64,000 nucleotides of DNA. Source: Maricaulis sp. GTDB lineage: Bacteria; Pseudomonadota; Alphaproteobacteria; Caulobacterales; Maricaulaceae. The stretch spans positions 83,787-147,786 of the forward strand of contig NZ_JASBRQ010000002.1 of the NCBI RefSeq assembly GCF_030149425.1, in the 5' to 3' direction. This document shows positions 1 to 9,417 of the stretch, piece by piece. The stretch's first letter is position 1, and each line of letters begins with the position of its first letter. A model generated the notes under the pieces. That model was not told the DNA's origin. It saw only the letters and a program-made list of their open reading frames with translations, and made no database searches. The position numbers and the translations under genes are program-made.

Positions 1-53
1 GTGTCGCGCGTTTCCACCCAGTCGCCATAGCGCAGGGACGGCCATTTGCTCAT
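1..53 (-). CDS. DUF5996-like protein, N-terminal fragment
   Basis: Only the first 17 codons lie in the window; the gene runs off the left edge. The peptide begins MSKWPSLRYGDWVETRD. The W-P-S-L...Y..W..T.DT pattern resembles the start of DUF5996 proteins, a cytoplasmic family of unknown function. The ATG at 53 is preceded by a purine-rich GAGAACGAGAA stretch. The family call rests on very little sequence. Confidence 0.4.
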   Translation of the reverse strand, partial: MSKWPSLRYGDWVETRD

Positions 54-164
54 TCTCGTTCTCCCGGTCAGCTTGTCTGACGGTGAGGATATAGGGCGTT
101 TGCAACGCTTCGCCCCAGAAACCTCGAACTTTCGTCGATCAGGTTCGACTGCCGGGTTGCCGGT

Positions 165-1325
165 CTATCGGCCGCGTGCGGCCTGTTCTTGCAGCGCGAC
201 CGTGAGGTCCGGCACCTCGACCTGACCGGCACATCCCTCACCGCCATCGATGACACAGGCGAAATAGCCACGCATGGCCTCTTCCATGGTCTTTGGCGTC
301 CAGTGCTCAATACCGGGCAGGATGATGGAGTTGAAATCGACCATGCCGAACTCGCGATAGATCTCTGCCACATGCGGGACACGTTCAACGGTCGACGCGC
401 CGAACACATCATTCACCCACAGCGCCTGCTCGCAGCTATAACTGTCCGAGCCGAATTCATCGCAGCTGAAAGGCGGTTCGGTGATGGAGTCGTTCTCATC
501 GGCACCGCCCTGGAACAGGAGGACGGGCGTCGCGCGCAAGGCGTCGGCATTGAGCGGACCGTCGGCGATCTGATCCAGGTTGGATACCCCGACCGGGAAG
601 GTAAGCGCCTCGCCCTGATAGGCCTCCAGCGGCAGGATGGGCAAACCGCCCGCACCACCTGCCACAACAGCGCGAACGCGCTCAGGATGCAGCACGGTTA
701 TGCGGGTGACAAAATCAGCGGCCGCCGAGAAGCCCCAGAACAGGGCGTCTTCGCTGGTTTCAAAACCGCTGGCGCTAAGCTTGGCGCGGGCATCGTCCAG
801 CATGGCGATCAACTGCCGGTCCGGACGCGCATAGCGCGGATCGTCCGAGCGCATCGCCGCTTCTGTCAGGGCATGAATATAGAGATTGCCATTTCCATTA
901 TCGACCAGTGGTCGCGGAAACGCCGGGGTGAGCATCGGCGTGTTCAGATGGCGGCCGAAATCGACATATAGCTGCTCATTGCGCATGGCGGCCCAGTACT
1001 CATGGGTTTCCTGCGGAGCGCCCCAGAGCCCGTCATTATTCGGCTCGATCAACACCGGATGTCCGGCTGGCACGTGGTTGGGCAAAAGCAGGAAATAGGG
1101 CCAGTGAAACCCGGCTCCGGGATTGGCCTCGATGCGATAGATTTTGCGTGTTTCAAGCGCGCCCTCATAGGCGTGCGTTGTGGGCGCCGGACCAACCGGC
1201 TCGCCGATATGATCGGGCACCCGGCTCTCACGGTCGAAGGCCGCCACGCGGGCCCGCGGATCAACATCCTGAGCCACCGCCTGATTGCCCCCCAGAACAG
1301 CCAGCAGAAAAGCCAAAACTCTCAT
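165..1325 (-). CDS. Exported alpha/beta-hydrolase-fold protein
   Basis: A 386-residue protein with a clear Sec signal peptide (MRVLAFLLAVLGG...AVA, cleavage before QD). The nucleophile-elbow-like motif G-F-S-A-A lies mid-protein, followed by a strand-turn (VLLFQGGAD) typical of the Asp-bearing loop and a late His (IEHWTPKT), so a Ser-Asp-His triad of a periplasmic alpha/beta hydrolase is likely. Substrate unknown. A TTG at 1340 could extend it by five residues, but the ATG at 1325 has GGGGG about ten bases upstream and gives the better signal peptide. It stands alone between the left-edge gene and the divergent gamma-glutamyltransferase gene. Confidence 0.75.
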   Translation of the reverse strand: MRVLAFLLAVLGGNQAVAQDVDPRARVAAFDRESRVPDHIGEPVGPAPTTHAYEGALETRKIYRIEANPGAGFHWPYFLLLPNHVPAGHPVLIEPNNDGLWGAPQETHEYWAAMRNEQLYVDFGRHLNTPMLTPAFPRPLVDNGNGNLYIHALTEAAMRSDDPRYARPDRQLIAMLDDARAKLSASGFETSEDALFWGFSAAADFVTRITVLHPERVRAVVAGGAGGLPILPLEAYQGEALTFPVGVSNLDQIADGPLNADALRATPVLLFQGGADENDSITEPPFSCDEFGSDSYSCEQALWVNDVFGASTVERVPHVAEIYREFGMVDFNSIILPGIEHWTPKTMEEAMRGYFACVIDGGEGCAGQVEVPDLTVALQEQAARGR

Positions 1326-1523
1326 TTCATGCGCCCCCAAGGTTTTCCGCGCTCACCATGAGTGACCTAACTGCCCGGCATTGAGTGCTGGCGCAATGGG
1401 GACAAATGCCGGCTTCATCCCGCTCCCGGCGACACCAGGGTAGAGATGTGGACCCAGCGAAAGGGCGCGCTATCTTGGCCGGCTGTTGCCGCCAGTCGCA
1501 ACGCGTTACGCAAGGGGAGCATC

Positions 1524-3308
1524 ATGAAGAATTCCGTCACCGCTTTGAGCGCGGCCGCGCTTATGGCCGCCCTCGATTCAGGGACCGCCGCCAGTGCCCA
1601 GGCCTATCCGGGGGACCGGGTCAGCGGCGACCAGTTTGCCACCCGCTCGGTGACCACCGCGACACAAGGCATGGCGGCCACCGCTCATCCGCTCGCCAGC
1701 CAGGTCGCGATCAATGTCCTCCAGTCCGGCGGCAATGCGGTTGACGCGGCCATTGCCGCCAATGCGGCGATCGGCCTGATGGAACCCACCGGGAACGGCA
1801 TTGGTGGTGATATCTTCGTCATCATCTGGGATCCCGAGACGCGCCAGGTCTATGGCATTAACGGTGCCGGCCGTTCGCCCATGGGGCTGAGCTATGACAC
1901 GGTCGTTGAGACCCTGGGCGCTGGCAATGCGATACCGCCCCTGGGCGCCATGCCGGTTTCTGTACCGGGCACGGTGGATGGATGGTTCGCCATGCATGAA
2001 CGCTTCGGTTCCATGCCGATGGACGAGATTCTCGCCCCGGCCATTCGCTATGCCGAAACCGGTTTCCCGCTGACCGAGACCATCGCCTATTACTGGGAGC
2101 GCAATATGCGCATCCTCGATGGCCGTTTCGCGAACGGCGAGTTCGAGGAGTTCGCCAATGCCCAGGCGACCTATTTGACCGAGGATGGCGATGCCCCGCG
2201 CGAGGGCGAGATTTTCCGCAATCCCGATCTGGCCAACACCTATCGCTTGATCGCCGAAGGTGGCCGCGATGCCTTCTATGACGGCCCGATCTCGCAGACG
2301 ATCAATGACTATATGGAGCGGATTGGCGGCTGGATCTCCTATGATGATCTCGCCGCGCATCGCACCGAATGGGTCGAGCCGCTCAGCGTCAATTATCGCG
2401 GCTATGATGTCTGGGAATTGCCGCCGCAGGGTCAGGGCATCGCCGCGCTGCAAATGCTGCAGACCCTGGAAGCCTACGACCTCGCTTCCATGGGCTTTAT
2501 GAGTGCGGAGGCCATCCACCTGATGGTTGAAGCCAAGCGCCTGGCCTTTGAGGACCGGGCCCGCTTCTATTCCGATCCCGCCTTCTACGACGAAGCCGAC
2601 CCGGCCGCACTCTATGCCGAGCTTATCAGCGACGAATACGCCGACACCCGGCGGCAACTGATCTCCTCCGACGCCGCGATGGAAAACGTCACCCATGGCG
2701 ATCCGTCCATCATCGAGGACGGCGATACGACCTATCTCACCGTCGCCGACAGCAATGGCATGATGGTCTCGCTGATCCAGTCCAATTTCCGCGGTATGGG
2801 TTCCGGCCTGGTCCCGGACGGTCTCGGCTTCATGCTGCAAAACCGCGGCGAGCTGTTCAGCCTCGATACGGACCATCCCAATGTCTACGAGCCCGGCAAA
2901 CGCCCCTTCCACACCATCATCCCGGCCATGATCACGCGCGATGGCGAGGCCTTCATGAGCTTCGGCCTGATGGGCGGCGCCATGCAGCCCCAGGGGCATG
3001 TCCAGATCATCACCTCGGTGATCGATTTCGGGCTCAACATCCAGCAGGCCGGCGATGCAGCACGCTGGCGTCATGACGGCTCGACCTCGGAAACGGGTCA
3101 GGCCGGTGAGACGGCAGGCGTCGGTGTGCTCTCGGTGGAAAGCGGCGTGCCGCAAGGCGTGCGCGACGCGCTGAGCGCGCTGGGCCATGAGGTCGTGGAC
3201 GGCAATGGTGGCTTTGGCGGCTATCAGGCCATCTTGCGCGATCCGGAAACCGGCGTGCTCTACGGAGCCAGCGAAATGCGCAAGGATGGCGCAGCCCAAG
3301 GTTACTAG
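1524..3308 (+). CDS. ggt: Gamma-glutamyltransferase (exported)
   Basis: A 594-residue member of the gamma-glutamyltranspeptidase family of N-terminal-nucleophile hydrolases, which cleaves gamma-glutamyl bonds such as that of glutathione in the periplasm. Residues 1 to about 26 are a signal peptide. The large-subunit signature SGGNAVDAAIAA lies near residue 67. The autoprocessing site and nucleophile is Thr402 in G-D-T-T-Y-L-T-V-A-D; most relatives have TTH..VVD, so the residue after the Thr pair is Tyr rather than His. The ATG at 1524 is chosen over an upstream in-frame start because AGGGGAG sits six bases before it and only this start exposes the signal peptide. A hairpin with a T-run follows the stop. 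Confidence 0.93.
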   Translation: MKNSVTALSAAALMAALDSGTAASAQAYPGDRVSGDQFATRSVTTATQGMAATAHPLASQVAINVLQSGGNAVDAAIAANAAIGLMEPTGNGIGGDIFVIIWDPETRQVYGINGAGRSPMGLSYDTVVETLGAGNAIPPLGAMPVSVPGTVDGWFAMHERFGSMPMDEILAPAIRYAETGFPLTETIAYYWERNMRILDGRFANGEFEEFANAQATYLTEDGDAPREGEIFRNPDLANTYRLIAEGGRDAFYDGPISQTINDYMERIGGWISYDDLAAHRTEWVEPLSVNYRGYDVWELPPQGQGIAALQMLQTLEAYDLASMGFMSAEAIHLMVEAKRLAFEDRARFYSDPAFYDEADPAALYAELISDEYADTRRQLISSDAAMENVTHGDPSIIEDGDTTYLTVADSNGMMVSLIQSNFRGMGSGLVPDGLGFMLQNRGELFSLDTDHPNVYEPGKRPFHTIIPAMITRDGEAFMSFGLMGGAMQPQGHVQIITSVIDFGLNIQQAGDAARWRHDGSTSETGQAGETAGVGVLSVESGVPQGVRDALSALGHEVVDGNGGFGGYQAILRDPETGVLYGASEMRKDGAAQGY

Positions 3309-3322
3309 TGCCACCGAACAAA

Positions 3323-3349
3323 GCGCTGTCTGACCGGGCAGCGCCTTTT
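3323..3349 (+). terminator. Rho-independent terminator after ggt
   Basis: Arms GCGCTG (3323-3328) and CAGCGC (3339-3344) form a stem, followed by CTTTTC. It lies 15 bases after the ggt stop codon and ahead of an independent promoter region for the next gene. Confidence 0.6.
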
Positions 3350-3447
3350 CCATTGCTTGCCGGTCCATCACCGGGCCGCGTTCCTCTCGAATATGTTGGA
3401 GCGGCCCCGGTGTCTCTGCTAACCCGAGGCGGTTGAGGGAGTTATCG

Positions 3448-4188
3448 ATGCTGTTACGCCGCCTGAGCGAACATGTGCGCACCCAGAACTGGATTGCGGT
3501 GGCGATCGATTTTGTCATCGTCCTGGTCGGTGTCCTGCTCGCCTTTCAGATCAATGCCTGGAATGAAAGCCGGTTGGAGCGAGCGGAACAGGCGGCCGCG
3601 CTGGATCGCCTGCTGTCGGAATCGGAAGAAGCCGTTGTCTATCTGCGCCGCTCTATCGCCCGGTTCGAAGAAGGCAATACGCGCCGCGTGGAACTGCTGA
3701 CCCGGCTGAATGACGATAATTGGGACGGGTTTGATAATGACGCCATGGCCCAGGCCATCGTCACCATCGGCCGCGCCCCGCCTGCGGCTCCGCCGCGCAG
3801 CGCCTATGACGAGGTTATTGCCTCCGGCCTGTTCTCAGGTATTGGCGATGCTGAGGTGCGCGATGCGATCACCGAATACTATGCATCCGTCGACTATCTC
3901 AATGGCATGTCGGTCTATATCCAGCGCCTGGCCAGCTGGGATCCGTATTGGCGCTATGACAGCACGACCGACGTGTTCGCACCGGACTTTTTCTACCAGA
4001 CCCGGACCCTGGTCGATGTCGAGGCCATACGCGCCAATGCCGAATTCGCGGAAATGCTGGTACGCGGGCACCGGGTACAGATCGCTTTGACCGAGTGGTG
4101 GCAAGGCGCGCTGGAAGATGCGCAGGCCATGTGCGAAGCGCTGGCCGGGTTTTCCCAGAGCGAGTGCGAGGCGGCCGCGACAGACTAG
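3448..4188 (+). CDS. Single-pass membrane protein (DUF6090-like)
   Basis: A 246-residue protein with one N-terminal membrane anchor at about residues 14-34 (WIAVAIDFVIVLVGVLLAF), followed by Q-I-N-A-W-N-E, then a largely helical, charged domain. This pattern of anchor plus (Q/N)xxxWNE is that of a family of short bacterial membrane proteins of unknown role annotated DUF6090; the link is by motif resemblance only. The start at 3448 has GAGGGAG seven bases upstream. Its stop codon shares the tetramer CTAG with the stop of the convergent aconitase-X gene. Confidence 0.6.
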   Translation: MLLRRLSEHVRTQNWIAVAIDFVIVLVGVLLAFQINAWNESRLERAEQAAALDRLLSESEEAVVYLRRSIARFEEGNTRRVELLTRLNDDNWDGFDNDAMAQAIVTIGRAPPAAPPRSAYDEVIASGLFSGIGDAEVRDAITEYYASVDYLNGMSVYIQRLASWDPYWRYDSTTDVFAPDFFYQTRTLVDVEAIRANAEFAEMLVRGHRVQIALTEWWQGALEDAQAMCEALAGFSQSECEAAATD

Positions 4189-6011
4189 GCCAGCCACTCT
4201 GGCACAGACAGCCCCGCCGCGCTGGTTCGGGCCGCCACGGCACATTCAGCCAGGCTTCCCAGACGCAGGCTGCAGCCGGACAGGCTGGGGCCGTAATGGG
4301 CATACTTGCCTGAATTGGTCAGAATATGGCGGGCCGAGGCCGGGAAGAGCGGCCTGGAGATCGAGCACCAGCATACATCGGTTACCAGCTGCACGCCGAG
4401 CCGTTCGAGCTCGGCCCGGGTCCCGTCCTCTTCAATCTCGGCATTGACCGCCCGGCCCAGCGTCAGCATCACGCTCACCCCGTCAGCCACCGCATTGCCG
4501 TCCATCAAACGGGCAAACTGCCGGCATTCGGATGCGGACAGGTGCGGACTGCCGAGGGCCACAAGATCGACCTTGGCCGGCCCCTGGTTCAAGGCCTGCC
4601 AAGCCTGACGCAGGGCGGCCCGGTCGATCCGGTGGCGCGGCAGGGACGGGTCGTAGCTGTCACCCGCTTCCGGGGTGACACCGGCCATGTGCAGCATGGG
4701 CGCGCCGGATGTGGTCCCAAAGGCCGCACACACTGCCTTGAGGTCATCGGGTCCGGGATGATGCTCGGCCAGACCGTTGAGCAGCGGGATGCGGTCCGGG
4801 GCCAGCTGACCGGCAAGCCAGCCAAGCAGGGGCCAGACGCTCTCATCGGCTTGCTCCGGCAGGTCGACATCCAGAACCAGGCGGGCCTGCCGGTGGGCAT
4901 CGAGATACACGCCGGACGCCGGAGCCCGCCCGGTGACGGCAATCATCAGATCGAAAAAGTCTGCATGCTTGTTGCTGCGCGCACCCAGCACGCTGTTGGC
5001 ATAGATTACGGCGTTGGATTCTGACCAGCCGATCACCTCCCCCTGCCGCGGTTTGTCGCTGAGGAGATAAGGCGCACAGGTAAAGCTCGGCCGCGCGCCC
5101 ATGGCCAGATAGGCTTCGGCCAGTGCGCTGGCCGGTTCGCCAAAATCGGCCGGGACGCCTTGGGCGCGCCAATGCGGCAGGTCGACGGAAATCGCATTCA
5201 TGGTGGTCGGAACGCGGACCCTCGCCCCGCGCGCCTGCATGGCCCGGGCAAAGGTCAGATTGGCCTCGCTGGCATAAATGCAGCCATCAATATGAACGCG
5301 GGAGACATCAATCAAAGTCCGGGCGCCCTGCAAGACCGCCAGGATGCACATCGTCTCCATGGCCAGTTGAGCCGCTTCGCCCTCGCCTCCCGCCAGCATG
5401 TTTTCATCGGCAGCAGACAGGCTCAGACCAGACCGGTCCAGGGTTCCCAACTCAAATGTGAGATCACCGGCCGTGAGATGAGCGCCGGTCAGCTGCGCGT
5501 CTGTTTCGCAGGACAGCTTCTGATAGTCCTCAGCGCCGAGCCGGATCACGGCAATGCGCGCGTCAAACATGATGCGGGCGATAATGGCCCCCAGGCTCAG
5601 GACGTCCTCGGGCTCGCGAAACACCAGCGCGGCCGGGGCCTTGCCCGCCAGGGCGAGGCTCAGCAGGACGGCACTTCCGGTACACGACCCGCGCGAGGTC
5701 GGCATCATCAGAACCTTGCCGGCTATCGACTGTCCGCATTGCGGGTGGTGCTGATCGAGTATGGTCCCGCTTTGCGCATCCACCCCGCCCCAAAAGCTCA
5801 GCCCTTCCTCGCAATACAGGATAGGCCCGGACAGATCGGCGGCCTGGATCAGGGTGTTGGGATGCTGCGGATCGAAAGCGCCCTGGCTCAAACGGGTCAC
5901 CTTTGCGGAGGGGAGAGAGACCCTCTCCTTATCCGCGTTTAACCCGGCCGGTGCAAATACCGCTGCCGTCGAAAAAGGCGCAGACCCGGCCCGGCTTGCC
6001 GGGACAGGCAT
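4185..6011 (-). CDS. Aconitase X-type dehydratase (fused DUF126-DUF521)
   Basis: A 608-residue fusion of the small swivel domain (about residues 57-150, with G-K-V-L-M-M-P-T-S-R-G-S-C-T-G-S) and the large aconitase-X domain (about 195-600). Candidate metal-cluster cysteines are seen in HIDGCIY (Cys244), in V-T-D-V-C-W-C and in L-S-G-C near the C-terminus. Bacterial fused AcnX proteins of known function include cis-3-hydroxy-L-proline dehydratase, an Fe-S enzyme of hydroxyproline catabolism; the substrate here is inferred, and no other hydroxyproline gene is visible. The first 55 residues are low-complexity and unlike the family, so the true start could lie downstream. It begins 24 bases after the pepF stop on the same strand, so co-transcription is likely. 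Confidence 0.82.
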   Translation of the reverse strand: MPVPASRAGSAPFSTAAVFAPAGLNADKERVSLPSAKVTRLSQGAFDPQHPNTLIQAADLSGPILYCEEGLSFWGGVDAQSGTILDQHHPQCGQSIAGKVLMMPTSRGSCTGSAVLLSLALAGKAPAALVFREPEDVLSLGAIIARIMFDARIAVIRLGAEDYQKLSCETDAQLTGAHLTAGDLTFELGTLDRSGLSLSAADENMLAGGEGEAAQLAMETMCILAVLQGARTLIDVSRVHIDGCIYASEANLTFARAMQARGARVRVPTTMNAISVDLPHWRAQGVPADFGEPASALAEAYLAMGARPSFTCAPYLLSDKPRQGEVIGWSESNAVIYANSVLGARSNKHADFFDLMIAVTGRAPASGVYLDAHRQARLVLDVDLPEQADESVWPLLGWLAGQLAPDRIPLLNGLAEHHPGPDDLKAVCAAFGTTSGAPMLHMAGVTPEAGDSYDPSLPRHRIDRAALRQAWQALNQGPAKVDLVALGSPHLSASECRQFARLMDGNAVADGVSVMLTLGRAVNAEIEEDGTRAELERLGVQLVTDVCWCSISRPLFPASARHILTNSGKYAHYGPSLSGCSLRLGSLAECAVAARTSAAGLSVPEWLA

Positions 6012-6035
6012 GCGCCTTCATCGAGATGTCGCGCC

Positions 6036-7937
6036 CTAGTTTTCGCGGGCGTCGAGAATGGCTTCGATCTCGTCCATCACGGCGACCATGCGGTCGATGA
6101 CGGCGTTATAGGGATCCGCCGTCGTCATATCGAGGCCCGCATCACGCAGGATCTCGACCGGATAATCCGAACCGCCGGCCTTGAGGAAATTGAGATAGGT
6201 CTCGCGCGCCTCATCCCCACCGGTCTCCAGCTGGTCGACGAAATAGGCCGCCCCGGCGATCGAGGTCGCATACTGGTAGACATAGAAGTTGAAATAGAAG
6301 TGCGGGATATAGGCCCACTCGATCATCTCACGCTCGGTGATCTCCAACACGCCTTCCTCATGCCCATGATAACGGCGCAGGATTTCACCGTAGATCTCGG
6401 TCATGCGCGGGCCGGTCAGAGCCTCGCCGCGTTCGACGGCCTCGTGAATGGCAACTTCAAACTCCGAGAACATGACCTGGCGGAAGAAAGTGCCGCGCAT
6501 CTGCTCGAGGGCGTAGCCGAGATAGAAAAGCCGTTCCTCATCGCTTTCGGCCTGTTCGAGCATGTGCTCCTGCAGCAGCAATTCCTGGGCAATGGCTGCG
6601 ATCTCGGTGGTGAAGATCGAGAAATTGGACAACTCGTAAGGCTGGTTCGCATTGGTCAGCACCTGGTGCATCGCATGACCCCACTCATGGGCGTAGGTCG
6701 AGGCGCTGTTATAATTGTCCAGGTGATTGAGCAGGATGAGCGGGTGGACGTCATAGGCGCCGCCGGACATGTAGGCACCGGAGGATTTGCCCGGCTGCGG
6801 ATAGACATGCATCCAGCGCTCGCTCGATGCCTGCGCGAAGGTCTGCGAGAACTCCTCGCCCAGCACATCCATGGACGCCAGAACGTGTTCGCGGGTCTCC
6901 TCGACCGGGAAGGTCAGATCGGTTTCAACCAGGGCCGGATAGATGTCGTGATAGCCCTGGTCCTCAATTCCGAGCATGCGGCCGCGCAGCTCGAAATAGC
7001 GGTGCAGGACGTCGATCCGGTCATTGGTGACCTCGACCAGCGTGCGATAGACCTCCTCCGGGATGTTATCGCCGGACAGGAAGTATTGCAGCGTATTGTC
7101 GTAATTGCGCGCCCGGGCCATGGCGACATTGGCCTGGACCTCACCGTTGAGATTGGCGCCGAACGTGCTCTCATACTGTGACCAGGTGCCCCAGAAAGCG
7201 TCGAACACCGCTTCACGGTCTTCGCGGTCCGGGTCTTCGCGGTGCAGGGTATAGCCGGCCGGGGTAAGATGGGCCTCGGTGCCGTCGCTGAGTGTGATGG
7301 TGGGCCAGTCGATCTCGGCATTGGCCAGCAGACCGCGGGCATTTTGCGGCGCCGACAGGGCATTACCCATCAGCGAGAGAACCTCTTCGGCTTCCGGGGT
7401 GAGGACATGTTCCGCCTGGCGCAGCGTGTTGCGCAAGCCGAGCGCGTGCTTCTCCAGCCCCTCCTGCTCAGCGATGAACTGCTCGATCCGCTCGGCGCCG
7501 ATCTCGACAATTTCCGGCGCCACAAAGCTGCCGGCGGCACTGGCCAGACCAAACATGGCCGACAGGCGGCCGACCATGACCTGGCCATCCGGGTCACTCA
7601 GATCGGTATTGCGCTGGTTGGAGGCATAGGTCCAAAGCCGCGAAGCCTCCTTGAACAATGCCGACTGCGCATCGAGCGCCTCGAGCAGGATCTCCGAGCT
7701 CTCGCCAAGACGGCCCTGATAAGCGGTGATGCCGTCGATTTCGCCCTGGAGGCGCTCAACCTCGGCCTCCCAGTCCGCCCGGGTCGCGTAGAACGGGGTC
7801 AGGTCCCAGACATAGCGCTCGTCAACCGCCTCCCCGGCGTCCTGCGCCAGCGCCGGAGCGCTCATGGCGGTCAGCGCCAGCGCGCTGGCGGTGATCAAAT
7901 GCATTGCGGTTTGGCGAAGTCCTCGCTTCATGGTCAT
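6036..7937 (-). CDS. pepF: Exported M3 oligoendopeptidase F-type peptidase
   Basis: A 633-residue M3B metallopeptidase. The zinc motif H-E-W-G-H (His417, Glu418, His421) lies in YAHEWGHAMHQ, followed by the family's F-S-I-F-T-T-E-I region with the third ligand. Unlike the usual cytosolic PepF it starts with a signal peptide (residues 1 to about 32, ending APALA), so it should act in the periplasm on short peptides. The ATG at 7937 is chosen because AAGAGAAGG precedes it; the ATG at 7931 is also possible, and longer in-frame starts would bury the signal peptide. It diverges from the cobW gene across a region containing a Zur-box-like palindrome. Confidence 0.9.
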   Translation of the reverse strand: MTMKRGLRQTAMHLITASALALTAMSAPALAQDAGEAVDERYVWDLTPFYATRADWEAEVERLQGEIDGITAYQGRLGESSEILLEALDAQSALFKEASRLWTYASNQRNTDLSDPDGQVMVGRLSAMFGLASAAGSFVAPEIVEIGAERIEQFIAEQEGLEKHALGLRNTLRQAEHVLTPEAEEVLSLMGNALSAPQNARGLLANAEIDWPTITLSDGTEAHLTPAGYTLHREDPDREDREAVFDAFWGTWSQYESTFGANLNGEVQANVAMARARNYDNTLQYFLSGDNIPEEVYRTLVEVTNDRIDVLHRYFELRGRMLGIEDQGYHDIYPALVETDLTFPVEETREHVLASMDVLGEEFSQTFAQASSERWMHVYPQPGKSSGAYMSGGAYDVHPLILLNHLDNYNSASTYAHEWGHAMHQVLTNANQPYELSNFSIFTTEIAAIAQELLLQEHMLEQAESDEERLFYLGYALEQMRGTFFRQVMFSEFEVAIHEAVERGEALTGPRMTEIYGEILRRYHGHEEGVLEITEREMIEWAYIPHFYFNFYVYQYATSIAGAAYFVDQLETGGDEARETYLNFLKAGGSDYPVEILRDAGLDMTTADPYNAVIDRMVAVMDEIEAILDAREN

Positions 7938-8119
7938 GCCTTCTCTTGCAGGTGCCCGAGCACCCATCCCCTCAACTGAATTATGATGTCCTGCGCGGTC
8001 ATCCCGCACGCAGTCCGGCGTGTGCAGCTTGTTACAGGTCCCGTCGAAACCGGACATTTCCCTGCCATTGAATTTCATTAACAAAGCGACATGCATGGGG
8101 ACGCTTGTTGGTCGTTAGC

Positions 8120-8136
8120 ATGTTACAGTATAACAT
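8120..8136. promoter_or_regulatory. Putative Zur operator in the pepF/cobW divergent promoter
   Basis: The 17-mer ATGTTACAGTATAACAT has six-base inverted arms ATGTTA/TAACAT around a five-base centre. It matches the proteobacterial Zur-type pattern ATGTTATAnTATAACAT at 15 of 16 defined positions. It lies 52 bases before the start of a zinc-type CobW GTPase, a classic Zur target, and about 180 bases from the pepF start. Assignment to Zur is by motif and context only. Confidence 0.6.
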
Positions 8137-8187
8137 TGCATCAACTCCCGGGCGGCACCACCCCGCCACAGCAGAAAGCGCAATACC

Positions 8188-9417
8188 ATGCCCTCTCCCC
8201 GCGATAAGCGCCTCCCGGTGACCGTGCTCTCCGGCTTTCTTGGCGCCGGAAAAACCACCCTGCTCAACCGCGTACTCAATAATCGCGAGGGCATCCGGGT
8301 CGCGGTGATCGTCAACGACATGTCCGAGGTCAATATCGACGCCGATCTTGTCCGGGCCGGAACGGAATTGAGCCGCACCGACGAGACGCTCGTGGAAATG
8401 TCCAATGGCTGTATCTGCTGCACCTTGCGCGACGATTTGCTCGCAGAGGTCCGCCGCCTCGCGGATGAAAAACGATTTGATTACTTGCTGATCGAATCCA
8501 CTGGCATTTCGGAACCTTTGCCCGTGGCCGCGACCTTCGATTTCCGCTCAGAGGAAGGCGATAGCCTGTCCGATGTCGCGCGGATCGACACCATGGTCAC
8601 CGTGGTTGATGCGGTAAATCTGCTGAGGGATTTTTCCAGCCACGACTTTCTCAAGGACCGCGGCGAGTCGCTCGGCGATGAGGACGACCGGACCTTGGTG
8701 CACCTGCTGACAGATCAGATCGAGTTCGCGGATGTCATCGTCCTCAATAAGGTCGATGATGCCCGCCCCGACCAGGTTGATGCAGCGCGCAAGATCATTC
8801 GCAGCTTGAATGCCGATGTCCGTATTCTCGAGGCCAACTATTCCGACGTGCCGGCGGAGGACATCCTGAATACCGGCCTGTTCGACTTCGAAAAAGCCCA
8901 TGAACATCCGATGTGGGCCAAGGAGCTTTATGGCTATGAGGATCACACGCCTGAAACCGAGGAATATGGCGTCACCTCCTATGTCTACCGCGCCCGCCGC
9001 CCCTTCCTGCCGGAACGCATCCACGCGATCTTGAACGGCGCTCTGCCCGGCGTCATCCGCGCCAAGGGGCACTTCTGGATGGCGACACGCCCGGAATGGG
9101 TCGCGGAGTATTCCATGGCGGGAGCGCTTTCCAGTGTGTCCCCGATCGGTACCTGGTGGGCCAGCGTACCGCCGGACCAATGGCCGGAAGGACCGGCCGT
9201 CGACGCCTATCTGGCGGATCATTGGCAAGAGCCTTTTGGTGATCGCCGCCAGGAACTGGTCTTTATTGGTGCCGGGATCGACTGGCCTGAGCTAAAAGCG
9301 CGTCTGGACGCCGCGCTTGTGCCTGAAATCCAAGCCTACTCACCCCATGATATCCCGCAAATGGCAGATCCGTTTCCGCGCTGGCAACGAGCCGAGGAAG
9401 CGGAACCGGCCGCATGA
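8188..9417 (+). CDS. CobW/COG0523 G3E GTPase, zinc-metallochaperone type
   Basis: A 409-residue P-loop GTPase. Walker A is G-F-L-G-A-G-K-T at residues 16-23, the metal-binding CxCC motif is CICC at 75-78, E-S-T-G-I-S-E-P follows, and the guanine-specificity motif is NKVD at 187-190. A CobW C-terminal domain occupies roughly the last 140 residues. Members with this context (ZigA/YciC/ZNG1-like) hand zinc to client enzymes during starvation using GTP hydrolysis. The Zur-like box upstream and the DUF1826 partner, whose ATG overlaps this stop in ATGA, support the zinc role over cobalamin synthesis; no cob gene is near. Confidence 0.9.
   Translation: MPSPRDKRLPVTVLSGFLGAGKTTLLNRVLNNREGIRVAVIVNDMSEVNIDADLVRAGTELSRTDETLVEMSNGCICCTLRDDLLAEVRRLADEKRFDYLLIESTGISEPLPVAATFDFRSEEGDSLSDVARIDTMVTVVDAVNLLRDFSSHDFLKDRGESLGDEDDRTLVHLLTDQIEFADVIVLNKVDDARPDQVDAARKIIRSLNADVRILEANYSDVPAEDILNTGLFDFEKAHEHPMWAKELYGYEDHTPETEEYGVTSYVYRARRPFLPERIHAILNGALPGVIRAKGHFWMATRPEWVAEYSMAGALSSVSPIGTWWASVPPDQWPEGPAVDAYLADHWQEPFGDRRQELVFIGAGIDWPELKARLDAALVPEIQAYSPHDIPQMADPFPRWQRAEEAEPAA

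Noticed and set aside
1578..3518. A 646-codon minus-strand frame opposite ggt
   Set aside because: Shadow of the gamma-glutamyltransferase gene; it also runs through the ggt terminator.
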